From Nitrospinota bacterium (GTDB taxonomy: Bacteria; Tectomicrobia; Entotheonellia; J063), in assembly GCA_003696125.1 (NCBI GenBank), contig RFHZ01000483.1, positions 1 to 5,409 of the forward strand: DNA of 5,409 nucleotides, read 5' to 3'. Numbering within the stretch: position 1 is the stretch's first letter; the number at the start of each line of letters is the position of its first letter. Positions 1-5,409 of the stretch are shown piece after piece. Below the pieces are notes generated by a model, which was not told where the DNA came from, ran no database searches, and was given only the letters and a program-made list of their open reading frames with translations. The translations under genes were made by a program, and so were the position numbers.

Positions 1-740
1 CCATTCATTACGGTACTGCACCAATACCAGTGGCGGTGCTCCAGCAGGCGATTCGCTTTTTTGGCCATCTCTTCAGGCAACACTACGGGCTGAGTGAAGC
101 AATCCAGCCAGAGACACTTCTCCTGCCAGCCGAGCATGTCATCGAGGGGACAGAGAAAGAGATGCGGCGACTCGCCTCTGCAGGGAGAGCAGCCTTAGGG
201 GTGGAACTGAAGGTAGTGAATGCCCAGGGAAAAGAGGTGGTTCCAGGGGAAGTGGGCGAGATTATCATCCGGGGAGACCACATCATGAAGGGGTACTGGA
301 AATTACCCGAGGTAACAGCGGCAACGATCCGGGATGGGTGGCTCTATACAAACGATCTGGCCACGGTAGATGAGGATGGATTCATCTACCTGGTTGATCG
401 CAAAGATGATCTGATTATCAGTGGTGGATTTAATATCTATCCCCGGGAAGTGGAAGAGGTCCTTTACACCCATCCTGCAATAAGAGAGGCGGTAGTTTTT
501 GGCGTACCTGATCAGGAGTGGGGAGAGTGCGTGGTAGCTGTGGTGGTGTTGAAAGAAGGGAAACAGGCTACCGCAGAGGAGATTATCGCGCATTGCCGGG
601 CGAATCTGGCCGGCTATAAAAAGCCCAGGATCGTGAAGTTTGTCGATCAGCTACCCCAGAACGCTTCTGGGAAGATCCTGCGGCGCGAGCTGCAGAGGCT
701 ATGGTGTGAAGAGCAATCGGAGAAGGGAGGAGAGGCATGA
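1..740 (+). CDS. AMP-forming acyl-CoA ligase, C-terminal part (5' end outside window)
   Basis: This is the C-terminal 245 residues of an ANL-superfamily (AMP-dependent) acyl-CoA synthetase, which activates a carboxylic acid to its CoA thioester through an acyl-adenylate. The frame is open to the left edge and the first visible residues already match the conserved YG-x-A-P-I core motif, so the true start lies upstream and the GTG codons near position 30 are internal. Counting from base 3, visible motifs are YGLSEA (28-33, usually YGxTE), the ribose-binding aspartate in YTNDLA (D118), the hinge motif DRKDDLI (132-138), GGFNIYPREVEE (141-152), and the C-terminal catalytic lysine in ASGKILRREL (K224). 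The TGD motif is changed to TND, a tolerated variation in my view. The stop overlaps the start of the amidohydrolase gene (ATGA), so the two are translationally coupled. Family assignment is secure; the acid substrate cannot be read from this fragment. Confidence 0.95.
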   Translation, partial: IHYGTAPIPVAVLQQAIRFFGHLFRQHYGLSEAIQPETLLLPAEHVIEGTEKEMRRLASAGRAALGVELKVVNAQGKEVVPGEVGEIIIRGDHIMKGYWKLPEVTAATIRDGWLYTNDLATVDEDGFIYLVDRKDDLIISGGFNIYPREVEEVLYTHPAIREAVVFGVPDQEWGECVVAVVVLKEGKQATAEEIIAHCRANLAGYKKPRIVKFVDQLPQNASGKILRRELQRLWCEEQSEKGGEA

Positions 741-1624
741 CCATCGATTTTCGCGTACGGGTTCCGATTCCAGAGACGAGAGGCTGGGTGGCAACACCGC
801 ATCCGGTAATGCAGGGGTACACGGAACTCTACCACGACACTTTTCACGGGAAAATGGCGCAGGAGTTCTTACGGTTGTGTGATAGCCCTTTTCAGGAGTT
901 CCTTAAGGTACTGGATGCTGCGGGAATCTCCCGCGTCGTCTTCTGTGCCGATGATAATGAATCCACCCGGGGAAAGGGGAGTAAACTCCCCAATGAAGTC
1001 GTGGCCAGGCTCCAGGATCAATTTCCGGACCGGATTATCGGTTTTGCCGGTGTGGATCCACACAAGGGGATGGCAGCGGTTCGAGAGTTGGAATATGCGA
1101 TCAAAGAGCTGGGACTGAAAGGGTTGAATGTTGGCCCCTGGCTGCAAGAGTTGCGCGCCAATGACCGGCGGTACTACCCCCTCTATGCGAAGTGTGTCGA
1201 GCTAGACATACCAGTGGTGTTGCATACTTCGATCAACTTTGCCCGTCCCCTGACCATGGATTACGGCAATCCCCTCTATCTGGATGAGGTGGCCATCGAT
1301 TTTCCCGAGTTGAAAATCGTGGCCAGCCACGCCGGCTGGCCCTGGGTACCCCAGATGATCGGTGTTGCCTGGCGTCATCCCAATGTCTATATGGAGATCT
1401 CGGGTATCAGGCCAAAATATATCGGTCGCCCGAACACCGGCTGGGAGATGTTACTCCAGTACGGCAACACTCTCCTCCAGGACCGGGTGCTCTTCGGTAC
1501 CGATTGGCCTCTCTGTCCCTTCCAGGAGAGTATCCTGGAAGTGAAGCAGCTCCCGCTGAAAGAGACGGTAAAAGAGAAGTGGCTCTGGAAGAATGCTGCT
1601 CGACTCTTACGGTTGGAAGACTGA
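737..1624 (+). CDS. Amidohydrolase-2 family TIM-barrel protein lacking the N-terminal HxH
   Basis: This 295-residue protein belongs to the amidohydrolase-related family (PF04909), which includes ACMSD- and gamma-resorcylate-type decarboxylases and lactone or amide hydrolases. The ATG overlaps the ligase stop, and GGAGG at 726-730 sits six bases upstream, which settles the start. Family landmarks are the barrel strand ending VVLHTS (H163), VASHAGWPWVPQ (H198), and FGTDWP (D256), matching three of the usual metal or catalytic ligands. The first strand reads TIDFRVRVP (2-10), where the family normally has DxHxH, so both N-terminal histidines are replaced (F5/R6 to R8 region). The length is normal. 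Metal binding may thus be altered or lost. The close packing with a CoA ligase and a crotonase suggests a C-C or C-N bond-cleaving step on an acid or CoA-derived intermediate. The substrate is unknown, and a decarboxylase or a hydrolase are both possible. Confidence 0.9.
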   Translation: MTIDFRVRVPIPETRGWVATPHPVMQGYTELYHDTFHGKMAQEFLRLCDSPFQEFLKVLDAAGISRVVFCADDNESTRGKGSKLPNEVVARLQDQFPDRIIGFAGVDPHKGMAAVRELEYAIKELGLKGLNVGPWLQELRANDRRYYPLYAKCVELDIPVVLHTSINFARPLTMDYGNPLYLDEVAIDFPELKIVASHAGWPWVPQMIGVAWRHPNVYMEISGIRPKYIGRPNTGWEMLLQYGNTLLQDRVLFGTDWPLCPFQESILEVKQLPLKETVKEKWLWKNAARLLRLED

Positions 1625-1630
1625 CCGGTC

Positions 1631-1636
1631 AGGAGG
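1631..1636 (+). promoter_or_regulatory. Ribosome binding site of the crotonase gene (decides the start)
   Basis: AGGAGG lies eight bases before the ATG at 1645. It lies between the amidohydrolase stop (1622-1624) and that ATG, so it selects 1645 over the in-frame codon at 1504, which would place the first 47 codons inside the amidohydrolase gene. Confidence 0.85.
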
Positions 1637-1644
1637 GAAGAGAG

Positions 1645-2403
1645 ATGTCTGTCGTCAAGTATACCATTCAGGATCATGTTGCGTACATCACCTTAAATCG
1701 ACCGGAGAAGCTCAATGCCATCACCAGAGAGATGACGGAGAAGTTGTACCAGGCGTTTAGCGATGTTCGAGAGAACGACGAAGTATGGGCCGCTATCATT
1801 ACCGGCGAAGGACGGAGTTTCTCGACTGGTCATGATCTGCAGGAGGTGGCGGATATTGCGCCAGGTACCCCAGGTTCTACGACAGCGCTCTACCAGTGTA
1901 TTCAGGAGATCTGGAAGCCGACGATTGCCGCCATTAACGGTTTCTGTCTGGCCCAGGGTGCCGGTATTGCCCTCTCCTGTGATATCAGGATCGCTTCGGA
2001 AAGAGCCCAGTTCGGCTGGCCTCAGGTAAAAAGGGGTATCGCTTCTACCAGTGGTCCCTGTATTCTGGCTCACCACCTCCCGCTCAACATTGCCCTGGAG
2101 CTCCTTTACACGGGCGACCTCATTGACGCTCAAGAGGCGAAGCGGCTGAATCTCGTAAACAAAGTGGTGCCCCATGAACGATTACGGGACGAAAGCGAGC
2201 AGTTTGTACGACAAATCTTGCAGAATGCTCCTCTGGCCATGCGTGCGATAAAAGAGATCGCTATTCGTAGTATAGATATGACCATGGAAGACCGAATACG
2301 TTTCGCCGGCTTGCTCAGTGCTCAGATCCAGGAAAGCGAGGATGCGAAGGAAGGATTGAGTGCCTTCCGGGAAAAGCGTCAGCCGGTCTGGCAAGGGCGG
2401 TGA
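1645..2403 (+). CDS. Crotonase-fold enoyl-CoA hydratase/isomerase family protein
   Basis: This is a 252-residue, full-length crotonase-superfamily protein (PF00378), acting on an acyl-CoA thioester in the cytoplasm. The start at ATG 1645 is set by the AGGAGG site upstream. Landmarks are ITLNRPEKLNAI (15-26), the first oxyanion-hole region FSTGHDLQEV (59-68), KPTIAAINGF (91-100), the second oxyanion region CLAQGAGIALSCD (101-113), and the C-terminal EGLSAFREKR segment (236-245). Aligned by eye with rat mitochondrial enoyl-CoA hydratase, the two catalytic glutamates (Glu144 and Glu164) correspond to G107 and Q127 here. A standard syn-hydration mechanism is therefore unlikely, and isomerase, hydrolase, decarboxylase or ring-cleaving activity is more plausible. 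The FSxGHDL motif resembles ECHDC3-type crotonases. It ends the catabolic operon, 20 bases after the amidohydrolase. Fold assignment is secure, reaction unknown. Confidence 0.93.
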   Translation: MSVVKYTIQDHVAYITLNRPEKLNAITREMTEKLYQAFSDVRENDEVWAAIITGEGRSFSTGHDLQEVADIAPGTPGSTTALYQCIQEIWKPTIAAINGFCLAQGAGIALSCDIRIASERAQFGWPQVKRGIASTSGPCILAHHLPLNIALELLYTGDLIDAQEAKRLNLVNKVVPHERLRDESEQFVRQILQNAPLAMRAIKEIAIRSIDMTMEDRIRFAGLLSAQIQESEDAKEGLSAFREKRQPVWQGR

Positions 2404-2546
2404 GCAAAAAGAGCAGACCTGGTTACGAAGATTGCTGCTCCTCCATCGACAGGGTCGTCGACCCAGTGAGGATAGGTTACGGTTTCCAGCAGATTTCCTG
2501 AGAGATGGTGGTAGAGGCTTTTCCACAAGCTATGGGATTTCAGGCA

Positions 2547-2572
2547 CTCTGTCCAGTTCGCGCTTGACAGAG
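2547..2572. promoter_or_regulatory. 26-bp inverted repeat over the -35 box, candidate operator
   Basis: The arms CTCTGTCCAG (2547-2556) and CTTGACAGAG (2563-2572) are inverted copies matching at nine of ten positions, separated by the six bases TTCGCG. The right arm contains the whole -35 hexamer TTGACA, so a dimeric regulator bound here would block polymerase. Symmetric sites of this size are typical for TetR, GntR or LacI-type repressors, but no regulator gene is in the window, and the same bases could also form a hairpin in read-through RNA from the upstream operon. The symmetry is seen directly; the operator role is inferred. Confidence 0.5.
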
Positions 2573-2592
2573 GCCAGAAATTCGTTTATAAC
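2564..2592 (+). promoter_or_regulatory. Sigma-70 type promoter of the ABC importer operon
   Basis: A perfect -35 box TTGACA (2564-2569) is followed by a 17-base spacer and the -10 box TATAAC (2587-2592), which matches the TATAAT consensus at five of six positions. Transcription would start near 2599, giving a leader of about 49 bases before the ATG of the binding-protein gene. Near-consensus hexamers with ideal spacing predict a strong housekeeping promoter, which suits an abundant periplasmic binding protein, presumably held in check by the overlapping inverted repeat. Confidence 0.8.
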
Positions 2593-2635
2593 TTAGCGGC
2601 AACGGTTGGGTTTACTCTGTGTTTATCCTAACGAG

Positions 2636-2640
2636 GGAGG
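2636..2640 (+). promoter_or_regulatory. Ribosome binding site of the binding-protein gene (decides the start)
   Basis: GGAGG lies within a purine run (2633-2645), seven bases before the ATG at 2648. It favours that start over the in-frame TTG at 2606, which has no Shine-Dalgarno site, lies only a few bases after the predicted transcription start, and would put 14 polar residues in front of an otherwise textbook signal peptide. Confidence 0.85.
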
Positions 2641-2647
2641 GAGAACC

Positions 2648-4243
2648 ATGTGGAGAAAGATATCGGTAGTTCTCGTGCTTTTCGCTTTGCTCGGGTTCAC
2701 CGTGACCGGAGTCCGGGCAGGAGAAAAACCTCGTTACGGTGGTACCCTCACCTGGTTTGTCTATGCCGATCCCAGCCGGTTGGACATCCATGGGGAATCC
2801 CCTCTAGCGGTACAGCAGGTGGTGGCTGGTATCTATAGTGGTCTGCTCCAGTACAACCCGGATGATCCGGCTCAGATCATCCCCGATCTGGCCGAAAAGT
2901 ACGAAGCCTCGGCCGATGGGACCGTCTATACCTTCCACCTGCGCAAAGGGGTAAAGTGGCACGACGGAAAACCGTTTACCGCCGCCGATGTGAAAGCCAC
3001 TTTCGATCGGGTGCTTAATCCTAATTTCCGCAGCCCGCGCTGTGGAGCGATGCTGAAACCGCTGGTCAAACAGGTGGAGATCATCGATGATTATACGGTG
3101 AAGATGCAGCTCAAGTTTGCTGCCGCTCCTTTCATCCCCTCCATCGCTTCCGCCTGGTGCCGGATCGCGGCCAAGCATATCCTGGAGCGGGATGGAGACC
3201 TGAGGCGGCCCAAGAGCCAGATCGGAACCGGTCCCTTCAAGTTCAAGCGGTACGAACGGGGTAGTGTCATCGAGTGGGTGCGTAACGAAGACTACTATAA
3301 CCCGGAACTCCCTTATCTGGACGGAGTCAAGCAGTACGTCCTGGTGGGACGCTCCACCCAGCTCGCGGCGGCCAAGGCGGGCAAGATCATGCTATGGGAT
3401 ACCTGTCCACCGATGAGCCGGACCCAGGCGGAAGAGCTGAAGGCGGCGCGTGGAGACGAAATCGAGATCTACCAGTGGCCGATCAACACCGTCTTTGCCG
3501 TCCATATGAACACGCGGAAACCACCCTTTGATAATAAAGAGATGCGCCGGGCGGTCAACCTGGCCATCGATCGACAGGCCCTGGTAGAAAAGGCCTTTGA
3601 AGGGGCTGGGGTCCCCTGTGCCATCCTGGATCCCAAGCTGGTAGGGGAGTACGCCCTCCCCTTAGAAGAGGTTAATCAGATGCCAGGGTGTCGCCAGCCT
3701 AAAGACCAGGACATTGCCGAGGCGAAGCGGATCGTTGAGAAGCATTATCCGGGTGGACTCGATATCGAAGTCGCGGTTCGTTCTGTCGGCAACTATATCG
3801 ACCGTGCCCAGCTGGTGGTTTCCCAACTGCGCAAAATCGGGATTCGCGGCAAACTCAAGACCTATGAGAGTGCTGCCGGTTATTCGGTGTACGGCAAAGG
3901 GAACTTCACCATGATCGGGGCGCAGGATACGGCGATGGTCTTCCCGGACCCGAGCAGTCCCTTCTCCATCCTTTTCACCACCGGTGCAGGACGTAACTGG
4001 GGAAGATGGTCGGATCCCAAAGTGGATGAGCTGGCGACAAAGGGATTACGCGAACTCGATCCGGCCAAGCGCAAAACGATCTATCATGAGCTGCAGCGCT
4101 ATCTCCTGACCCAGGACACCCCGGCCGTAATCGTCTCCTGGGTGGAAGGATGGTTCTTCCGGGATAAGCGGGTGCAGAACTACAAACCAGCACTGACCAT
4201 TTACGATAACAACACCTTTATGAAGGTCTGGCTCAGCAAGTGA
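2648..4243 (+). CDS. Periplasmic substrate-binding protein of a family-5 (Dpp/Opp-type) ABC importer
   Basis: This 531-residue protein is a complete solute-binding protein of the SBP_bac_5 family (PF00496), which captures di- or oligopeptides, nickel, opines or other organic solutes for an ABC importer. The N-terminus is a Sec signal peptide: MWRK, a hydrophobic core, and a likely cut after GVRA (residue 24). No lipobox cysteine is present, so the mature protein should be soluble in the periplasm. Family signatures are YTFHLRKGVKWHDGKPFTAADV (94-115), IGTGPF (192-197), the hinge-region FDNKEMRRAVNLAIDR (294-309), DPSSPF (434-439) and RWSDPKVDEL (453-462). The mature part has five cysteines (132, 171, 253, 324, 348), rather many for this family, so disulfides are possible. 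It is driven by the promoter at 2564 and followed by a stem-loop and a DppB-like permease. The ligand cannot be told from sequence; adjacency to acid-degrading enzymes hints at a non-peptide organic ligand. Confidence 0.95.
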   Translation: MWRKISVVLVLFALLGFTVTGVRAGEKPRYGGTLTWFVYADPSRLDIHGESPLAVQQVVAGIYSGLLQYNPDDPAQIIPDLAEKYEASADGTVYTFHLRKGVKWHDGKPFTAADVKATFDRVLNPNFRSPRCGAMLKPLVKQVEIIDDYTVKMQLKFAAAPFIPSIASAWCRIAAKHILERDGDLRRPKSQIGTGPFKFKRYERGSVIEWVRNEDYYNPELPYLDGVKQYVLVGRSTQLAAAKAGKIMLWDTCPPMSRTQAEELKAARGDEIEIYQWPINTVFAVHMNTRKPPFDNKEMRRAVNLAIDRQALVEKAFEGAGVPCAILDPKLVGEYALPLEEVNQMPGCRQPKDQDIAEAKRIVEKHYPGGLDIEVAVRSVGNYIDRAQLVVSQLRKIGIRGKLKTYESAAGYSVYGKGNFTMIGAQDTAMVFPDPSSPFSILFTTGAGRNWGRWSDPKVDELATKGLRELDPAKRKTIYHELQRYLLTQDTPAVIVSWVEGWFFRDKRVQNYKPALTIYDNNTFMKVWLSK

Positions 4244-4266
4244 GTCTTCCCTTTTCCCTTTGAACA

Positions 4267-4301
4267 GGCTGGTGGAGCAGACTCTCTCTGCTTTACCAGC
4301 C
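4267..4301 (+). promoter_or_regulatory. Intercistronic stem-loop between binding protein and permease
   Basis: GGCTGGTGGAGCAG (4267-4280) and CTGCTTTACCAGCC (4288-4301) pair over all 14 positions, twelve as Watson-Crick pairs and two as G-U wobbles, around the seven-base loop ACTCTCT. No T-run follows, so it is not a standard intrinsic terminator. In binding-protein operons such as malE-malF, hairpins in this location protect the 3' end of the binding-protein mRNA and lower expression of the permease genes. That role is inferred here from position and stability. A leaky or Rho-assisted terminator is the alternative. Confidence 0.75.
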
Positions 4302-4344
4302 CAGAGACATCCGCCTACCAGGGAGCAAGCCGTACGGAGTCAGC

Positions 4345-5307
4345 ATGCGCAAATATATCGTCAGGCGATTACTCCTCTTCTTCCCCTCTCTCTTCGGCGT
4401 GACCGTGGTGATCTTTATCCTGATGCGCCTGGTGCCGGGAGATATCGCCGAAATCCTGGTCTATGAAGCGGGTACCGAGTTTAGTGCCATTCAAGAGAAA
4501 CAGATCGAAGAGATCCGTGCCGAACTCGGTCTGAATAGGCCGGTCCTTCTGCAGTACCTGGACTGGGTCAGAGGGGCGGTACAGGGCGATTTTGGATACT
4601 CTTACTGGCAGGAGCGACCGGTTAACGAAATCCTGGAGGAACGTTTTCCCCGCACCATGGAGCTGGCCCTGCTCACCATGCTCATTGCCCTGGTCTGGGC
4701 CGTCCCCCTGGGAGTCATTTCCGCCGTGCGACAGAATACCTGGACCGACTATCTGGTGCGGGTGTTGAGCATCAGCGGGCTGAGTATCCCCCTCTTCTTT
4801 ACCGGGGTCCTGATCCTCTACTTTCTGATCCGGCTTTTCCACTGGATGCCCCCGCTGGAGTTTACCAGTATTCTGGATGACCCGGTGGAGAATCTGAAAC
4901 AACTGATCTGGCCAGCCCTGGCCCAGGCTTACTATATCAGTGCCCCCATCACCCGCCTTACCCGCTCGCAGATGCTCGAGGTCATCCGAGAGGACTATGT
5001 GCGGACGGCGCATGCCAAAGGGGTGCCGGAACGCGGGGTCGTGTACCGGCACGCGTTGCGGAACGCGCTCCTGCCGGTGGTCACCTTTGCCGGTTGGTGG
5101 GGAGGACGGCTGCTGGGTGGGATCGTGGTCATGGAGATCATCTTCGTGGTACCGGGCATGGGGACGAGCCTCATCCAGGCGGTGAATCATCGGGATTACC
5201 CGGTGGTGCAGGCCATCGTCTTTATCATGGCCCTGGTCTTCCTGATCCTAAACCTGCTCGTCGATCTGATCTACGGCTGGCTCGACCCCCGCATCAAGTA
5301 CGCCTAG
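4345..5307 (+). CDS. ABC importer permease, DppB/OppB-like
   Basis: This 320-residue inner-membrane protein is the first permease subunit of a dipeptide/oligopeptide/nickel-type ABC importer (BPD_transp_1, PF00528), and its length is normal for DppB. The start ATG follows GGAG (4336-4339) by five bases. The N-terminal DppB-type segment MRKYIVRRLLLFFPSLFGV leads into the first membrane helix (about 9-28), then LVPGD (29-33) and a periplasmic loop with ELGLNRPVLLQYLDW (60-74) and GDFGYSY (81-87). Further helices are at about 103-126, 136-165, 185-205, 244-268 and 288-310. The cytoplasmic EAA loop that docks the ATPase is at 218-244, with the conserved glycine at G226 and the closing LLP. It ends LDPRIKYA, as in the family. 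It pairs with the upstream binding protein; a DppC-like partner and ATPases are expected beyond the window, after the heptamer array. The 101-base gap and stem-loop suggest lower expression than the binding protein. Confidence 0.95.
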   Translation: MRKYIVRRLLLFFPSLFGVTVVIFILMRLVPGDIAEILVYEAGTEFSAIQEKQIEEIRAELGLNRPVLLQYLDWVRGAVQGDFGYSYWQERPVNEILEERFPRTMELALLTMLIALVWAVPLGVISAVRQNTWTDYLVRVLSISGLSIPLFFTGVLILYFLIRLFHWMPPLEFTSILDDPVENLKQLIWPALAQAYYISAPITRLTRSQMLEVIREDYVRTAHAKGVPERGVVYRHALRNALLPVVTFAGWWGGRLLGGIVVMEIIFVVPGMGTSLIQAVNHRDYPVVQAIVFIMALVFLILNLLVDLIYGWLDPRIKYA

Positions 5308-5308
5308 C

Positions 5309-5409
5309 GAGTAACGAGTGATGAGTAATGAGTGATGAGTAATGAGTGATGAGTAATGAGTGATGAGTGATGAGTAATGAGTGATGAGTGATGAGTGATG
5401 AGTAAAATC
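5309..5409. repeat. Heptanucleotide tandem repeat array (GAGTGAT/GAGTAAT)
   Basis: Fourteen consecutive 7-bp units start two bases after the last base of the permease stop codon. Two versions differ by one transition, GAGTGAT and GAGTAAT. The edges are variant: the first unit is GAGTAAC (5309-5315) and the last GAGTAAA (5400-5406), followed by ATC at the window end, so the array is probably complete or nearly so. In order from unit 2 the variants run G A G A G A G G A G G G, where G is GAGTGAT and A is GAGTAAT. The period of seven puts stop codons in all three + frames, so it is non-coding on that strand. It resembles in form the short tandemly repeated heptamers known from filamentous cyanobacteria, with a different sequence. 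Function unknown; slippage-prone and likely variable in length. Confidence 0.95.

Larger units (their letters stand above)
2404..2647. other. Intergenic spacer between catabolic genes and ABC importer
   Basis: These 244 bases hold no convincing gene. The left part (2404-2546) shows only weak dyads: GGTCTG/CAGACC straddling the crotonase stop (2385-2390 with 2414-2419), GAGCAG/CTGCTC (2411-2416 with 2435-2440), and a 13-bp odd palindrome centred at 2458. None is followed by a T-run, so no intrinsic terminator can be called. The right part holds the importer promoter, an overlapping inverted repeat and the leader. Confidence 0.75.

Noticed and set aside
640-882. Small + strand frame spanning the ligase-amidohydrolase junction
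   Set aside because: It overlaps two well-supported genes in another frame, has no ribosome binding site and no family resemblance.
1504-1644. N-terminal extension of the crotonase gene to an upstream start at 1504
   Set aside because: The extension lies inside the amidohydrolase gene, has no homology to crotonases, and AGGAGG at 1631 points to the ATG at 1645.
1693-2175. 160-codon open frame on the minus strand opposite the crotonase gene
   Set aside because: The product has no family motifs and the + strand encodes a complete crotonase, so it is a shadow frame.
2385-2464. Intrinsic terminator after the crotonase gene
   Set aside because: Several short dyads exist, but the stems are only five to six pairs, the loops are long or minimal, and no T-run follows any of them.
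2606-2647. TTG start at 2606 for the binding-protein gene
   Set aside because: It has no ribosome binding site, lies a few bases from the predicted transcription start and would spoil the signal peptide; the ATG at 2648 has GGAGG at good spacing.
4369-5190. 273-codon open frame on the minus strand, antisense to the permease
   Set aside because: Its product is rich in His, Asp, Gln and Gly with no recognisable fold, as expected from the complement of a membrane-protein gene, and the + strand gene is a full-length DppB-like permease.
5309-5409. CRISPR array or transposon end for the terminal repeats
   Set aside because: Units are 7 bp and directly adjacent with no spacers, and no terminal inverted repeat or transposase is present, so it is a simple tandem heptamer array.

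Overview
The window carries five co-oriented protein-coding genes, all on the + strand, in two adjacent blocks. GC content is moderate (mid-50s percent by eye), and the genes have strong purine-rich Shine-Dalgarno sites. The solute-binding protein has a plain Sec signal peptide with no lipobox cysteine, which fits a Gram-negative-type (diderm) bacterium better than a Firmicute or actinobacterium. I cannot name a genus. The layout (CoA ligase, amidohydrolase, crotonase, then a peptide-type ABC importer) recalls organic-acid degradation loci of proteobacteria and environmental lineages.

Block 1 (1-2403) is a tightly packed catabolic operon that enters from the left. It holds the C-terminal half of an AMP-forming acyl-CoA ligase, a complete amidohydrolase-2 family protein whose start overlaps the ligase stop (ATGA), and a complete crotonase-fold protein 20 bases further on. 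The last two are divergent at catalytic positions. The amidohydrolase lacks the N-terminal HxH metal ligands, and the crotonase lacks both glutamates used by classical enoyl-CoA hydratases. The chemistry of this pathway is therefore probably not textbook beta-oxidation.

A 244-base spacer (2404-2647) separates the blocks. It contains a near-consensus sigma-70 type promoter (TTGACA, 17-base spacer, TATAAC). A 26-bp near-perfect inverted repeat covers its -35 box and looks like a repressor operator. I saw no convincing intrinsic terminator, so read-through from block 1 is possible.

Block 2 (2648-5307) is the start of a family-5 (dipeptide/oligopeptide/nickel type) ABC importer: a periplasmic binding protein, a 101-base gap holding a strong 14-bp stem-loop, and a DppB-like permease. 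The second permease and the ATPases are expected beyond the right edge. The importer may bring in the compound that block 1 activates and degrades; this is inference from adjacency.

The last 100 bases (5309-5409) are a 7-bp tandem repeat array (GAGTGAT/GAGTAAT) that begins one base after the permease stop codon.
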